Shown piece by piece: positions 49,309 to 57,134 of a stretch of 64,000 nt of DNA (its first letter is position 1; the number at the start of each line of letters is the position of its first letter). A program made the translations under genes and the position numbers. The notes beneath the pieces are model-generated. The model had not been told where the DNA came from, searched no databases, and saw only the letters and a program-made list of their open reading frames with translations. Source of the stretch: 2-01-FULL-39-28 sp964436165 (lineage in GTDB: Bacteria > Patescibacteriota > Minisyncoccia > 2-02-FULL-40-12 > GWA2-44-9). The stretch spans positions 1-64,000 of the forward strand of contig CAYTBY010000001.1 of assembly GCA_964436165.1 (NCBI GenBank). The letters are read 5' to 3'.

Positions 49309-49824
49309 TTACCTTTCTTGAATCTTCAAGTCGGGACAAAAGTTTTTACCGGATAGTGTTCGTATTTTTTTATACCAATAACAGTATCTGTTATTTTTAT
49401 ATTGGGCATCTTTGCCATAATTTATTTTGTCCATCATGCGTGCGCTACCTTCGCCAGTGATAGTAACTGCTAAAATCAACCATCCAAAGAGGGGAATACA
49501 CAGCAAGATGCCTGTTTGAATAAAACTGGGTATTTTTGACCGTTCATAGATAATCGCCGCTAGTTCATTCAGGTCGTCTTGTTCTAACTTCTGTAGTTGT
49601 TCCAGCGAAACACCCAACTTACTCCAGCAAAGCTGTATAAATAAACGGCTTAGGCCATCCCTTAGCACGTTGTAATATACTATTTCTTTTGCCGTCATAT
49701 TCTCCGTTTTAAAGGAGTGTAATCTTGTTAATAATGCCTCGCGTTTGGTTTGCAGAATTAGGGCTCGGCTCGTTTCCTGACTTTTTGTAACGCCAGTCTG
49801 TCCTATAGTTAGGGCCTGTTCCAT
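49309..49824 (-). CDS. Small membrane protein with LI N-terminal motif (family A)
   Basis: 171 residues, family unknown. After an ALTIGQTGVTKS lead it shows SRALILQTKREALLTRL, the shared LI-x-x-T-x-x-E-x-L motif. The middle (LCWSKLGVSLEQLQKLEQDDLNEL) aligns with the 46487 product, one hydrophobic segment follows (about 100-120), and the tail KKIRTLSGKNFCPDL is a degenerate version of the LKKxxGxxYFP motif. Second gene of a three-gene minus-strand operon. Confidence 0.75.
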   Translation of the reverse strand: MEQALTIGQTGVTKSQETSRALILQTKREALLTRLHSFKTENMTAKEIVYYNVLRDGLSRLFIQLCWSKLGVSLEQLQKLEQDDLNELAAIIYERSKIPSFIQTGILLCIPLFGWLILAVTITGEGSARMMDKINYGKDAQYKNNRYCYWYKKIRTLSGKNFCPDLKIQER

Positions 49825-49825
49825 T

Positions 49826-50125
49826 TTATTTCTCTTCCTTTACTTCAGTTTTCTGGAGGGACCTAAGGACGGCTTCAGTTGTCCTGCTTACCGATTTGCC
49901 CGTGTATTCCATAGCCTCGTCGTGGCTAAAGTTTGCCTTTATCAGGGCATTATATTGCTCTCTGATTCTTCCGGCTAAACGTAGATCGGGATCAATAGCT
50001 TCATGAAAGTTCTGAACGATAGTTGTCTTTAGCCGGCCAAGCTTGGCTTTTAGCACTCTCTTGGTTATTTCGACGGCCAGATCCAGATCTTCTTTTGTAA
50101 AGGGACTTTCAGTTGTTGATGCCAT
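49826..50125 (-). CDS. Small helical protein of unknown function
   Basis: The ATG 50123-50125 is preceded by AGGAGGAACC; 99 residues. Charged and helical (FTKEDLDLAVEITKRVLKAKL), no Cys, no membrane segment, and no LIKxT motif. First gene of the minus-strand operon with the 49309 and 48256 products, with a good divergent promoter. Family not recognised. Confidence 0.7.
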   Translation of the reverse strand: MASTTESPFTKEDLDLAVEITKRVLKAKLGRLKTTIVQNFHEAIDPDLRLAGRIREQYNALIKANFSHDEAMEYTGKSVSRTTEAVLRSLQKTEVKEEK

Positions 50126-50175
50126 GGTTCCTCCTTTTCTCTTTTGGAAACGGACACCACTCAAACCGTGGCCAC

Positions 50176-50204
50176 ATGTTATTATATTACTTAAGATATG
50201 TCAA
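50176..50204 (-). promoter_or_regulatory. Predicted promoter of the minus-strand three-gene operon
   Basis: TTGACA (50199-50204), 17-base spacer, TAACAT (50176-50181), minus strand. It lies back to back with the plus-strand promoter at 50215, with ten bases between the two -35 boxes. Confidence 0.65.
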
Positions 50205-50214
50205 GAGGTCAATA

Positions 50215-50243
50215 TTGACTTATTACCCTACATTTGTTATATA
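50215..50243 (+). promoter_or_regulatory. Predicted promoter of the plus-strand small-protein genes
   Basis: TTGACT (50215-50220), 17-base spacer, TATATA (50238-50243). Confidence 0.6.
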
Positions 50244-50283
50244 TTCAGCCATAAGTTCTTCGACAACTTAGTAGGAGTTGAAG

Positions 50284-50838
50284 ATGGAGACAGCCATGCA
50301 ACTTATTAAAAGCACTTGTTTTGAGCAACTATTGCAAAATATTCGGCAGGAAGAATTAAGGAGAATGGAATCAGAACGATTAAAACAGGAGAAAGATAAA
50401 AACCATGAGCTTATTAACAGATCATTTCGTGTAATTTATTTATCGGTCATGTCATCATATTTCTATTTAAGACGTGTGCACAATATGCCAGAAAGACCTC
50501 TTACGCTTCAGGAGTTTGAAGCTGTTACTGAACATCTAAAAAAAATAGGCGGACAAACCGTTAAAAAATTTAGACATAGATTAGTTCACGCCTTCCGGAT
50601 TGATACGGCTTGGCATTATTATCTAAAGCATGGCCATTTTCCAGAGAAGAAAACTCCTTTCGGAAGGTGGTACGATAATCACCCACTCATTGGTTTTAAC
50701 CATTTTGATCCTTTTGCGGATCGTAAAAGTTATCGGGACGATTATAATTATAGTATTCCACCTAATATAGATGCATTGATTAGAGAAATAAAGGATAAAC
50801 AACTTGGCCAATGCGAGTCAGAAAGGAAGGGGGAGTGA
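50284..50838 (+). CDS. LIKST-motif soluble protein (family B, member 1)
   Basis: The ATG at 50284 follows AGGAG; 184 residues, family unknown. AMQLIKSTCFEQLLQNI at the N-terminus is the shared motif. The body contains SSYFYLRRVHNM, WHYYLKHGHF, TPFGRWYDNHPL and FDPF, all repeated in the 53156 product and partly in the 50838 product. It is rich in aromatic residues and His and has no membrane segment. Its stop overlaps the next start (TGATG). Confidence 0.75.
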   Translation: METAMQLIKSTCFEQLLQNIRQEELRRMESERLKQEKDKNHELINRSFRVIYLSVMSSYFYLRRVHNMPERPLTLQEFEAVTEHLKKIGGQTVKKFRHRLVHAFRIDTAWHYYLKHGHFPEKKTPFGRWYDNHPLIGFNHFDPFADRKSYRDDYNYSIPPNIDALIREIKDKQLGQCESERKGE

Positions 50839-51353
50839 TGGAAACGATAGCGTTAATTAAGTCGACGGCATTTGAGGGCTTGGTCTCTAAATACCGAGAG
50901 GAACAAGAGAAGTATTCGAATTCAGACCTGAATATAGGTCGGGTTAATATAATTACTCGGCAAGTAAAGACCGCTTATAATTTTCTGTGTAAATTTGGCA
51001 AGCCCCACTCCAGTATGACTTTTGATGAATTTGAAGTGACTGATGGTGAAATAAAAAGAATTCAGCAAGACGAGCTTCGTATAAATGAAGAGAACCTAAA
51101 GGAAACACCGTTTTTTAGGTTCATTAAAAGGCACTCAATATCACAAACGATTTCTAAGAGTCGTTATATTCTTAAATGTGGCTATTATCCAGCTTTTTAC
51201 AAGAATACCTTTTTGGGCCAGTGGACTAATTATAGAGAAGAAGTTCCCCTTAACTTACCAGAGCTAGTGAAAGAGATTTGTTTGGCTCGTTGGTGTGTCA
51301 GTATCAAACCAGAAGAGATTAACCGTTATAATGAAAACGATAGTCAGAGTTAA
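50838..51353 (+). CDS. LIKST-motif soluble protein (family B, member 2)
   Basis: ATG at 50838 after GGGGGAG; 171 residues. N-terminal METIALIKSTAFEGLVSKY matches member 1 closely, then the sequence diverges; YILKCGYYPAFYKNTFLGQW corresponds to WHYYLKHGHFPEKKTPFGRW of member 1. Family unknown. Translationally coupled to member 1. Confidence 0.72.
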   Translation: METIALIKSTAFEGLVSKYREEQEKYSNSDLNIGRVNIITRQVKTAYNFLCKFGKPHSSMTFDEFEVTDGEIKRIQQDELRINEENLKETPFFRFIKRHSISQTISKSRYILKCGYYPAFYKNTFLGQWTNYREEVPLNLPELVKEICLARWCVSIKPEEINRYNENDSQS

Positions 51354-51410
51354 TGAATTGAACCCAAACACATCACATCTATCTACAGAACCAGAAAGGA
51401 GCGCAGAGTG

Positions 51411-51941
51411 ATGGAAACAGCAGTTCAGACAAGGGAAGAGTCAAAACTGATTCTGCCTTCAGGAACGGAAAAATTGATGGCCAGAGTCAGGGTCTTAGAG
51501 GCCCAGGCATTAAGCGCGAGAAGTGCCGAAATATCAGGAGAATATAAGGGCCAATATAAATTTGCCCTCAGTAGGCTTGCTCGAAGGTGGCTATCTTTAA
51601 AGGAAATTGGTCAATTATCAGAAGAAGAGTACTCAGCGCTGGATTTTATTGTTTATAAAAAATCAGTTCGTCAGTTAACAATCTGGGGCTTGGCAAATAC
51701 AGTTATTCTTATTGCGGGGACTTGCCCAGTATTATTGATTCCTGGTTTTGGAACATCCGTGCTGATTTTTATTGTCTTAGTACTCCTTGCGATGGCTAAT
51801 GGGCTTTACTTTGATCCTGATCCTAAGAATCCTATGTCGTTCGGAAATTCTATATTTAAATTCTTGAGAGCAAGAAGGTTTTTGAAAGAACAAGGTTGTC
51901 TTGGCCTGGAAATTAAAAATGATGCCAACAGCAGAAGTTAA
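51411..51941 (+). CDS. Small membrane protein with LI N-terminal motif (family A)
   Basis: ATG at 51411 with AAAGGAG upstream; 176 residues. METAVQTREESKLILPSGTEKLM carries the shared motif. The middle SLKEIGQLSEEEYSALDFIVYKKS matches the region before the membrane in other family A members. Two hydrophobic helices follow, and the C-terminal ARRFLKEQG is a trace of the LKKxxG motif. Function unknown. Confidence 0.73.
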   Translation: METAVQTREESKLILPSGTEKLMARVRVLEAQALSARSAEISGEYKGQYKFALSRLARRWLSLKEIGQLSEEEYSALDFIVYKKSVRQLTIWGLANTVILIAGTCPVLLIPGFGTSVLIFIVLVLLAMANGLYFDPDPKNPMSFGNSIFKFLRARRFLKEQGCLGLEIKNDANSRS

Positions 51942-52617
51942 TCAATCTGCCCCTCTTTTTCTTAACCCGGCTGAGTCTATCATCAGGTCAGACAATATAT
52001 TATTTAAGTTACGAGCAAAACTGGAAAGTAAAAAATCACCAAAACTTCTGGCCTCTGTAGTTTATTGTCTAGCCCTTAAAGCTCAAAAGAAAATATTGGC
52101 CTATCTCAACGATGATGATTTTTTCTGCCAAGTATTGTGGGATTCAAGGATCGGTTTACCGAGTTCTCCCTCGCTGGCGGCAGATGTGGCCAAATGCGCA
52201 GAGGTATTTGATTTGTCTCCAGAACTGAAATCATTGCTAAATTCTTTGTCCGGCTGGGTTCTTTTTAAAAAAGAACAAATGCCATGTTGCTGTGGAGGCA
52301 AAGAAAGAATGGTGGATATAGATATTATGATGAATACTATCCTGAAAGTCGAAAACAGCAGTTTGACCGTAAAGTTTCTTGTCGGAGTAAAAAGCGATGA
52401 TCAAGACCATCTCGAAAAGCATTATAAGACAAAGAGGCAGAGCAAGGTTGATAGCGGTTTAATTATTATTTTTACTTGTGAGAATCAAATTACGGCATCA
52501 AGCGACGGCCTAATGCCGGTAATAGAATCGATGGATTTCAGTCATGATGAACAGTTACATGTCCCAGAGCTTGAGAAAAATATTTGGAGCGCAGTCGCTT
52601 CAATGGCGGAGTCATAA
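51919..52617 (+). CDS. Uncharacterised protein with CCCGG motif
   Basis: Likely start ATG 51919 or 51922, overlapping the previous gene by about 20 bases; about 232 residues, soluble. PCCCGGKERMVDIDIMMNTIL is striking: three adjacent Cys followed by Gly-Gly could bind a metal. The N-terminal LFLNPAESII is only weakly like the neighbouring LI motif. No family recognised. It ends at an imperfect terminator hairpin. Confidence 0.65.
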   Translation: MMPTAEVNQSAPLFLNPAESIIRSDNILFKLRAKLESKKSPKLLASVVYCLALKAQKKILAYLNDDDFFCQVLWDSRIGLPSSPSLAADVAKCAEVFDLSPELKSLLNSLSGWVLFKKEQMPCCCGGKERMVDIDIMMNTILKVENSSLTVKFLVGVKSDDQDHLEKHYKTKRQSKVDSGLIIIFTCENQITASSDGLMPVIESMDFSHDEQLHVPELEKNIWSAVASMAES

Positions 52618-52635
52618 GACCCCGCTTTTTGTTTG
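52608..52635 (+). terminator. Probable intrinsic terminator
   Basis: GCGGAGTC-ATAA-GACCCCGC (one mismatch) followed by TTTTTG, overlapping the stop codon. Confidence 0.6.
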
Positions 52636-52657
52636 TAAATTTTAATAAAACCCGTAC

Positions 52658-52686
52658 TTGACATTGAGTCAATATTTTGTTATCAA
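52658..52686 (+). promoter_or_regulatory. Predicted promoter for the 52730 gene
   Basis: TTGACA (52658-52663), 17-base spacer, TATCAA (52681-52686). Confidence 0.55.
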
Positions 52687-52729
52687 TTTTTCAGTGAATG
52701 TGTTGGTCCCTTAACAAAAAGGACTCCAG

Positions 52730-53143
52730 ATGGAAACAGGAACCCTTATTAAGCAGACTATCGAGGAACAGGTGTTTATCAAGATAAACGTGATGAGACA
52801 GAACGAGCTGACCGCAAAACAAGCGAATGAGATTGAAAAGCTGGAAGGACGTATTAAGTGTGATTTCTTTCTTCTAGTATGGAAATATTTTGGTATTAGT
52901 GAATGTCAGGCAAAGCAATTCTCGGACCAGGAGCTCAAGGCCTTATTTTTTATTGTTCATAAAAAAGCTGAAAAAACAGCTGTGTATATAAAAACACTAT
53001 CTGCTATTACGGTGGTCGGTTGGTTTATGGTCAATTCTTATGGTGCTGGTTCAGATACGGTAGATTTTACAAATTCCGTCCGAAAACTTAAGAAAAAGTT
53101 GGGTAATAGTTTTGATCCGGTTAAAATATTACGTTCTATATAA
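52730..53143 (+). CDS. Small membrane protein with LIKQT N-terminal motif (family A)
   Basis: 137 residues, the shortest family A member. METGTLIKQTIEEQVF carries the shared motif; KYFGISECQAKQFSDQELKALFFIVHKKA aligns with the middle of the 46487 product; one membrane helix (about 90-108) follows; and KLKKKLGNSFDPVKIL is the C-terminal motif. Twelve bases before the next gene. Confidence 0.75.
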   Translation: METGTLIKQTIEEQVFIKINVMRQNELTAKQANEIEKLEGRIKCDFFLLVWKYFGISECQAKQFSDQELKALFFIVHKKAEKTAVYIKTLSAITVVGWFMVNSYGAGSDTVDFTNSVRKLKKKLGNSFDPVKILRSI

Positions 53144-53155
53144 GGAGGAACAAAA

Positions 53156-53740
53156 ATGACTGAAACCGAACTGGCTCTTTCGGAGAGTAATATTGACGGA
53201 CGGCTTATTAAGAGTACTCGTTTTGAAGGTATTTTGGCCAATATCAAGGCTGAACAGGATAAGCACAATCAGGAAATGTTGAAGGAATTTGAAAAAAATA
53301 AAACAAATGAACTGGTTCAGAATGAATTTCGTAAAATATTCAGATCAATTATGTCGATATATTTCTATTTAAGGAAGGTTCACAATATGGACAGAAGGGA
53401 TTTATCTATTGAAGAATATGAGGCGACTAGAGATCATTTGAAAGAAATGGGAGTTAGAGAAGTAAATAAATTAAGGAACAGATTATTCGGTTCCTTGGGG
53501 ATAAAAACCGGGTGGCATTATTATTTGGAATATGGATATTTCAAAATTGGCCGAACTCCTTTCGGGTGGTGGTATAGGTCTCATCCGCTATTTAGCCATG
53601 AAGGGTTTGATCCGTTTGAGAGATCTGATCAATTTAGTTCTGGTACCGGTAATTATAGTTATTGCATACCCCCCAACATGAAAGTTTTAATGGAGGAATT
53701 ATTTAAGAAACAAAGTTGCGGAGGAAAGGATTCAAATTGA
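53156..53740 (+). CDS. LIKST-motif soluble protein (family B, member 3)
   Basis: 194 residues, ATG after AAGGAGG. DGRLIKSTRFEGILANIKAEQ is the shared motif. The rest is collinear with member 1 at 50284: IYFYLRKVHNM, WHYYLEYGYF, TPFGWWYRSHPLF, FDPF and YCIPPN. Members 1 and 3 are clear paralogs separated by 2.3 kb. Function unknown; the aromatic/His-rich core suggests a compact binding domain. Confidence 0.75.
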   Translation: MTETELALSESNIDGRLIKSTRFEGILANIKAEQDKHNQEMLKEFEKNKTNELVQNEFRKIFRSIMSIYFYLRKVHNMDRRDLSIEEYEATRDHLKEMGVREVNKLRNRLFGSLGIKTGWHYYLEYGYFKIGRTPFGWWYRSHPLFSHEGFDPFERSDQFSSGTGNYSYCIPPNMKVLMEELFKKQSCGGKDSN

Positions 53741-53773
53741 ATGCCATTTAAGATTAACCGAGTTGATTATCAG

Positions 53774-53796
53774 CGGAGCACTAAGCTCCGTTTTTT
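53774..53796 (+). terminator. Intrinsic terminator ending the small-protein cluster
   Basis: CGGAGC-ACTAA-GCTCCG stem followed by TTTTTT. Confidence 0.85.
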
Positions 53797-53832
53797 ATTG
53801 AGTAAAGCCCAGGTTTCTGTTATTTTTATAAG

Positions 53833-55158
53833 GTGATAAATCTAGTATTGAATAGGCTCAATTACTACCGACAGAGTTTGTTTGTCAGGAATGTGGCGAC
53901 ATTGCAGGTAGGGAGTTTTGGGGGAACATTGGTTCAGGCGGTTTTTGGAATACTTATTGCCCGGCTCTTACAGCCGGAGCTTTTTGGTGTTTACAGCTTA
54001 TCTATCGGTCTGGCCGCTTTAGCCGGTTTGCTTTTGGGGGCCGGAATGCAGGATGCGGTGGGGACTTTGGTCGGTTCGGCTTATGCTAAAAATGACAGAG
54101 AAGAACTACAAAATGCCTTGGCTTTTCTTTTAAAAATCACTTTCTATGCCGGAATTTTAACTTTAATTATTTTCTTTTTTCTTCCGTCGCTGACCGAATA
54201 TTTTTATAGTAATTCGCTTATCGGCTGGTATGCCGGCATAGTTCTGCTGGCCGTCTTTTTTTCCACTTCTTTCAACGCTGTAGTCCAGTTAAGTTTGCAG
54301 GTGGCCGGCAAAATTAAAGCCCTGGCTTTACTGGTTTTTGGCGATCAGTTTCTGCGGTCAGGGTTGTCGCTACTTTTGATATTTGTCGGCCTCGGTGTTT
54401 TCGGCGGAGTAAGCGGACAGTTAGTCGGTTCTATAGGTGTATTTATTTTTTCTATTTTAATGTGGCGGAAATTAAGGAAGGTTTATTCAATCTTTCCATC
54501 ATTGACGGAGCTTTTTAACCGAACCAAAAGTGTCTCGGTATTTAAATATTTTGGTTTCAGTTTCTGGGTGGCGGTGGATAGGAATATGGGTAATTTATAT
54601 ATGGCTTTGCCGGTGGTATTAACCGGTATTTATGTCTCGACGGGAGAGGTGTCTTTTTTTAAGCTTGCCTTTGGTTATCTTAACATTGCCTTGAGCTTAC
54701 TCGGCCCCATATCAGTTCTTTTAAACATGGAGTTTCCCAAGATTCAGGTTGAAGATTCCCGTCAGTTGAGGAATAACTTTATTAAGATTTCGGTGTTTGG
54801 TCTGGTTATTTCCATTGTCCTTACTCTTGCCGCTATTCTTGTATCTCCGTTGGCCTTCAGAATTTTATATGGTGAAAGTTTTCTGCCCAGCGTCAGCTAT
54901 GTTTTTGGCCTGGCGGCCTATGGAGCGTTATATGGAATTGGCGTCGGTCTTGGGCCGATGTGGCGGGCGATAAACAAGGTTAAAGTTTCAATACTTATCA
55001 ATATCATTATCTTGGGAGGAGGTATTCCGCTCGGCCTTTGGCTCATAAAGCACTACGGTCTTTGGGGTTCAGTTGTAATGGTGACACTTTGGTTTACTAT
55101 TTCGCATTTGATATCATTTATTTATCTGATGAAAAAATTAAATAATCGGAATGTATAA
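53833..55158 (+). CDS. Wzx-like polysaccharide flippase (MATE/MOP superfamily)
   Basis: GTG start with AAGG just before it; 441 residues and about 12 to 14 membrane helices. The opening GSFGGTLVQAVFGILIARLLQPELFGVYSL is typical of polysaccharide-type flippases, which turn lipid-linked repeat units across the membrane. It overlaps the next gene by eight bases. It begins a four-gene assembly block with a membrane protein, a GT2 and an O-antigen-ligase-like protein. Confidence 0.88.
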   Translation: MINLVLNRLNYYRQSLFVRNVATLQVGSFGGTLVQAVFGILIARLLQPELFGVYSLSIGLAALAGLLLGAGMQDAVGTLVGSAYAKNDREELQNALAFLLKITFYAGILTLIIFFFLPSLTEYFYSNSLIGWYAGIVLLAVFFSTSFNAVVQLSLQVAGKIKALALLVFGDQFLRSGLSLLLIFVGLGVFGGVSGQLVGSIGVFIFSILMWRKLRKVYSIFPSLTELFNRTKSVSVFKYFGFSFWVAVDRNMGNLYMALPVVLTGIYVSTGEVSFFKLAFGYLNIALSLLGPISVLLNMEFPKIQVEDSRQLRNNFIKISVFGLVISIVLTLAAILVSPLAFRILYGESFLPSVSYVFGLAAYGALYGIGVGLGPMWRAINKVKVSILINIIILGGGIPLGLWLIKHYGLWGSVVMVTLWFTISHLISFIYLMKKLNNRNV

Positions 55159-56254
55159 AAAACCAGCCATCATGTTAGTTATTGTTATCGGATCAGTGCT
55201 TATTTACTTTTTGATTGCTACACCCATAATGATGGATGACGGTACTCACTATGAAGGATTTACTGAGTCGTTGGCAATGGGTAACTTGGATTTCAAATCT
55301 TTTTATGGTTTTCAGGGCCTGTCTATTTTATCGGTGCCGATATTTTGGCTTACTGGTTCGCACATATCAATTATCATCACTTCCGCCATTTTGTATTTAT
55401 TGGCTTTGCCTTTAGCATATTTTATTGGACGTAGTTATTATCAAAGCAATAGGGCTGGGTTTTATTTTGTGGCGTTGATTTTGCTTATGCCCTACACTTA
55501 TACGACAATGATGCGAGGATTTCAGGAAGCGGGGCTTTTATTTTTTATTCTTCTTATCATTTACGGGGCAATTAGTAAAAAAACATGGACGCCTGTCTCA
55601 TGGGCTGTCGGAGGAATTGTTAAACCTTTCGCCTTGGTCCTGTTCCCTCTTTTTGCCAAAGATTTTTTTGACCGGAAGAAAATTATCTGGATTATTGTTG
55701 CCGGTGCGATCGGCACTGCCTATTTGAGTGCTAGCTATTATCAAACCGGACATTTGATAAATAATGCGGCCATTAATTCTTATCAAGGAAACTTTGATAC
55801 CGGCAATCCTCCGCCCCTGACCGAGAGTTTCACCGTCGGCATAAAAGGATTTTTGAGGGTTGGAGCTAATTTATTTTTACACTATAGGAAAATTTTAATA
55901 TCGCCGTTGATTATTATTCTTGGCGGTTTAACTCTGCTCCTAAAAAAAGACCTAAGATTGCGGAAGGAAATAATGTTGGCTATTTTATTAAATTTTATCT
56001 TGGTTGGAAGTTTGACGTTTTCTTTTTCAAAATATCTTTTACCGATGGCAGTTCTGCTGGCCCTGGTTTCGGTTAATTATTTGTTAAAATATAAATGGCT
56101 GATGCCGTTAGTTCTAGCCGACTCCTTATTTATATTTCTGCCGATATGGGGCTATTTTGGCGTTGATTTTTGGAGTAATATCTACCTATATCTAGCCCCA
56201 TATTATTTAGCTGTCTTTATCTATATTAGGACTTACGCGTTTGCCCAAGATTAA
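55151..56254 (+). CDS. Polytopic membrane protein, C-terminus rewritten by a MITE insertion
   Basis: 367 residues, about ten membrane helices. MDDGTHYEGF near residues 29-38 places acidic residues in the first outside loop, as in GT-C (GT39/ArnT-like) transferases, but the family is not certain. The last eight residues (RTYAFAQD) and the stop come from the inserted element at 56227. Deleting the element and one TATAT copy restores a frame ending YATRISRFNPNS, which overlapped the GT2 start by about 38 bases. The change is at the extreme C-terminus, so the protein may still work. Confidence 0.72.
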   Translation: MYKKPAIMLVIVIGSVLIYFLIATPIMMDDGTHYEGFTESLAMGNLDFKSFYGFQGLSILSVPIFWLTGSHISIIITSAILYLLALPLAYFIGRSYYQSNRAGFYFVALILLMPYTYTTMMRGFQEAGLLFFILLIIYGAISKKTWTPVSWAVGGIVKPFALVLFPLFAKDFFDRKKIIWIIVAGAIGTAYLSASYYQTGHLINNAAINSYQGNFDTGNPPPLTESFTVGIKGFLRVGANLFLHYRKILISPLIIILGGLTLLLKKDLRLRKEIMLAILLNFILVGSLTFSFSKYLLPMAVLLALVSVNYLLKYKWLMPLVLADSLFIFLPIWGYFGVDFWSNIYLYLAPYYLAVFIYIRTYAFAQD

Positions 56255-56405
56255 GGCAAAATGCTTAAGTTTTTATGAGACGTACTAGGAGTACGGCGAG
56301 TAAAAACTTAAGCATTTTAACGAAAAGATTGGGCAAACCCTTGCGGCTTGAGCTACGCTAAGCCCTATAGATTTTGGGCTTCGTAGCTCAAGCGCGTAAG
56401 TCCTA
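56227..56405. mobile_element. TAGGACTTACGCG folded MITE-like element, copy inside an operon
   Basis: 179 bp with 13-bp inverted ends and a perfect 5-bp target duplication, TATAT at 56222-56226 and 56406-56410. The interior is nearly identical to the 27706 copy apart from a 30-bp deletion and scattered changes, several of them paired in stems (GAGCTACG/CGTAGCTC versus GAGCCACG/CGTGGCTC). Confidence 0.88.
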
Positions 56406-56412
56406 TATATTT

Positions 56413-57111
56413 ATGCAACGAGAATCAGTCGTTTTAATCCCAACTCTTAACGAGAGGAAAAATCTGGAAAAACTTATTCCGGCGATATTTAGTTCTATGC
56501 CGGAAATTTCGGTTTTAGTCATGGACGATAATTCTGGCGATGGGACGGCCCAGTTTCTGAATTCTATTCAAGCCAGATTTCCCAATCTATTTTTTTTAAA
56601 TCGGGATAAGGATTTTGGCTACGGCAAGGCCTGTCTGGATGGTTTCAGGTGGGCGTTGGGAGGGGGATATAAACACATTGTGACAATGGACGCTGATTTT
56701 TCTCATGACTTTAAAAGCATTCCCGGTTTTCTTAATAAACTTGAGAATAATGATGTTGTCATCGGTTCGCGTTATATAGCCGGAGGGAAGATAGAAAATT
56801 GGGGACTTCATCGTAGAATTTTAAGTAAAGCCGCCAATTTCTATGTCCGGACGATTTTGAATCTGAAAATTAAGGACTTGACGACTGGTTTCAACGCTTA
56901 CCGCCGAGAAATTCTGTCCAAGATAAATTTTGATGATATTAAATCCGACGGTTATGCTTTTTTGGTCGAGCTGAAATACAAATTGTTCAAATCGGGTGCT
57001 AAAATTACTGAATATCCGATTACGTTTTACGAAAGACGGGAGGGCGAATCAAAAATGACCGGCAAAGTAATTTTAGAATCAATTAAAATGCCTTGGCGGT
57101 TGAGGTTTTAA
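56413..57111 (+). CDS. Polyprenyl-phosphate hexose synthase-like glycosyltransferase (GT2, DPM1-like)
   Basis: Start at ATG 56413; an in-frame TTG at 56374 lies inside the mobile element. 232 residues: VLIPTLNERKNL opening, MDDNSGDGT, and the DxD-type TMDADFSHD, all DPM1/GtrB-like. No C-terminal membrane helices are present, so it is the soluble type. It would load a sugar onto polyprenyl phosphate for use by membrane GT-C enzymes such as its neighbours. It has lost its original close coupling to the upstream gene through the insertion. Confidence 0.88.
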   Translation: MQRESVVLIPTLNERKNLEKLIPAIFSSMPEISVLVMDDNSGDGTAQFLNSIQARFPNLFFLNRDKDFGYGKACLDGFRWALGGGYKHIVTMDADFSHDFKSIPGFLNKLENNDVVIGSRYIAGGKIENWGLHRRILSKAANFYVRTILNLKIKDLTTGFNAYRREILSKINFDDIKSDGYAFLVELKYKLFKSGAKITEYPITFYERREGESKMTGKVILESIKMPWRLRF

Positions 57112-57134
57112 AATATAAGTTTTATTATTGATCT

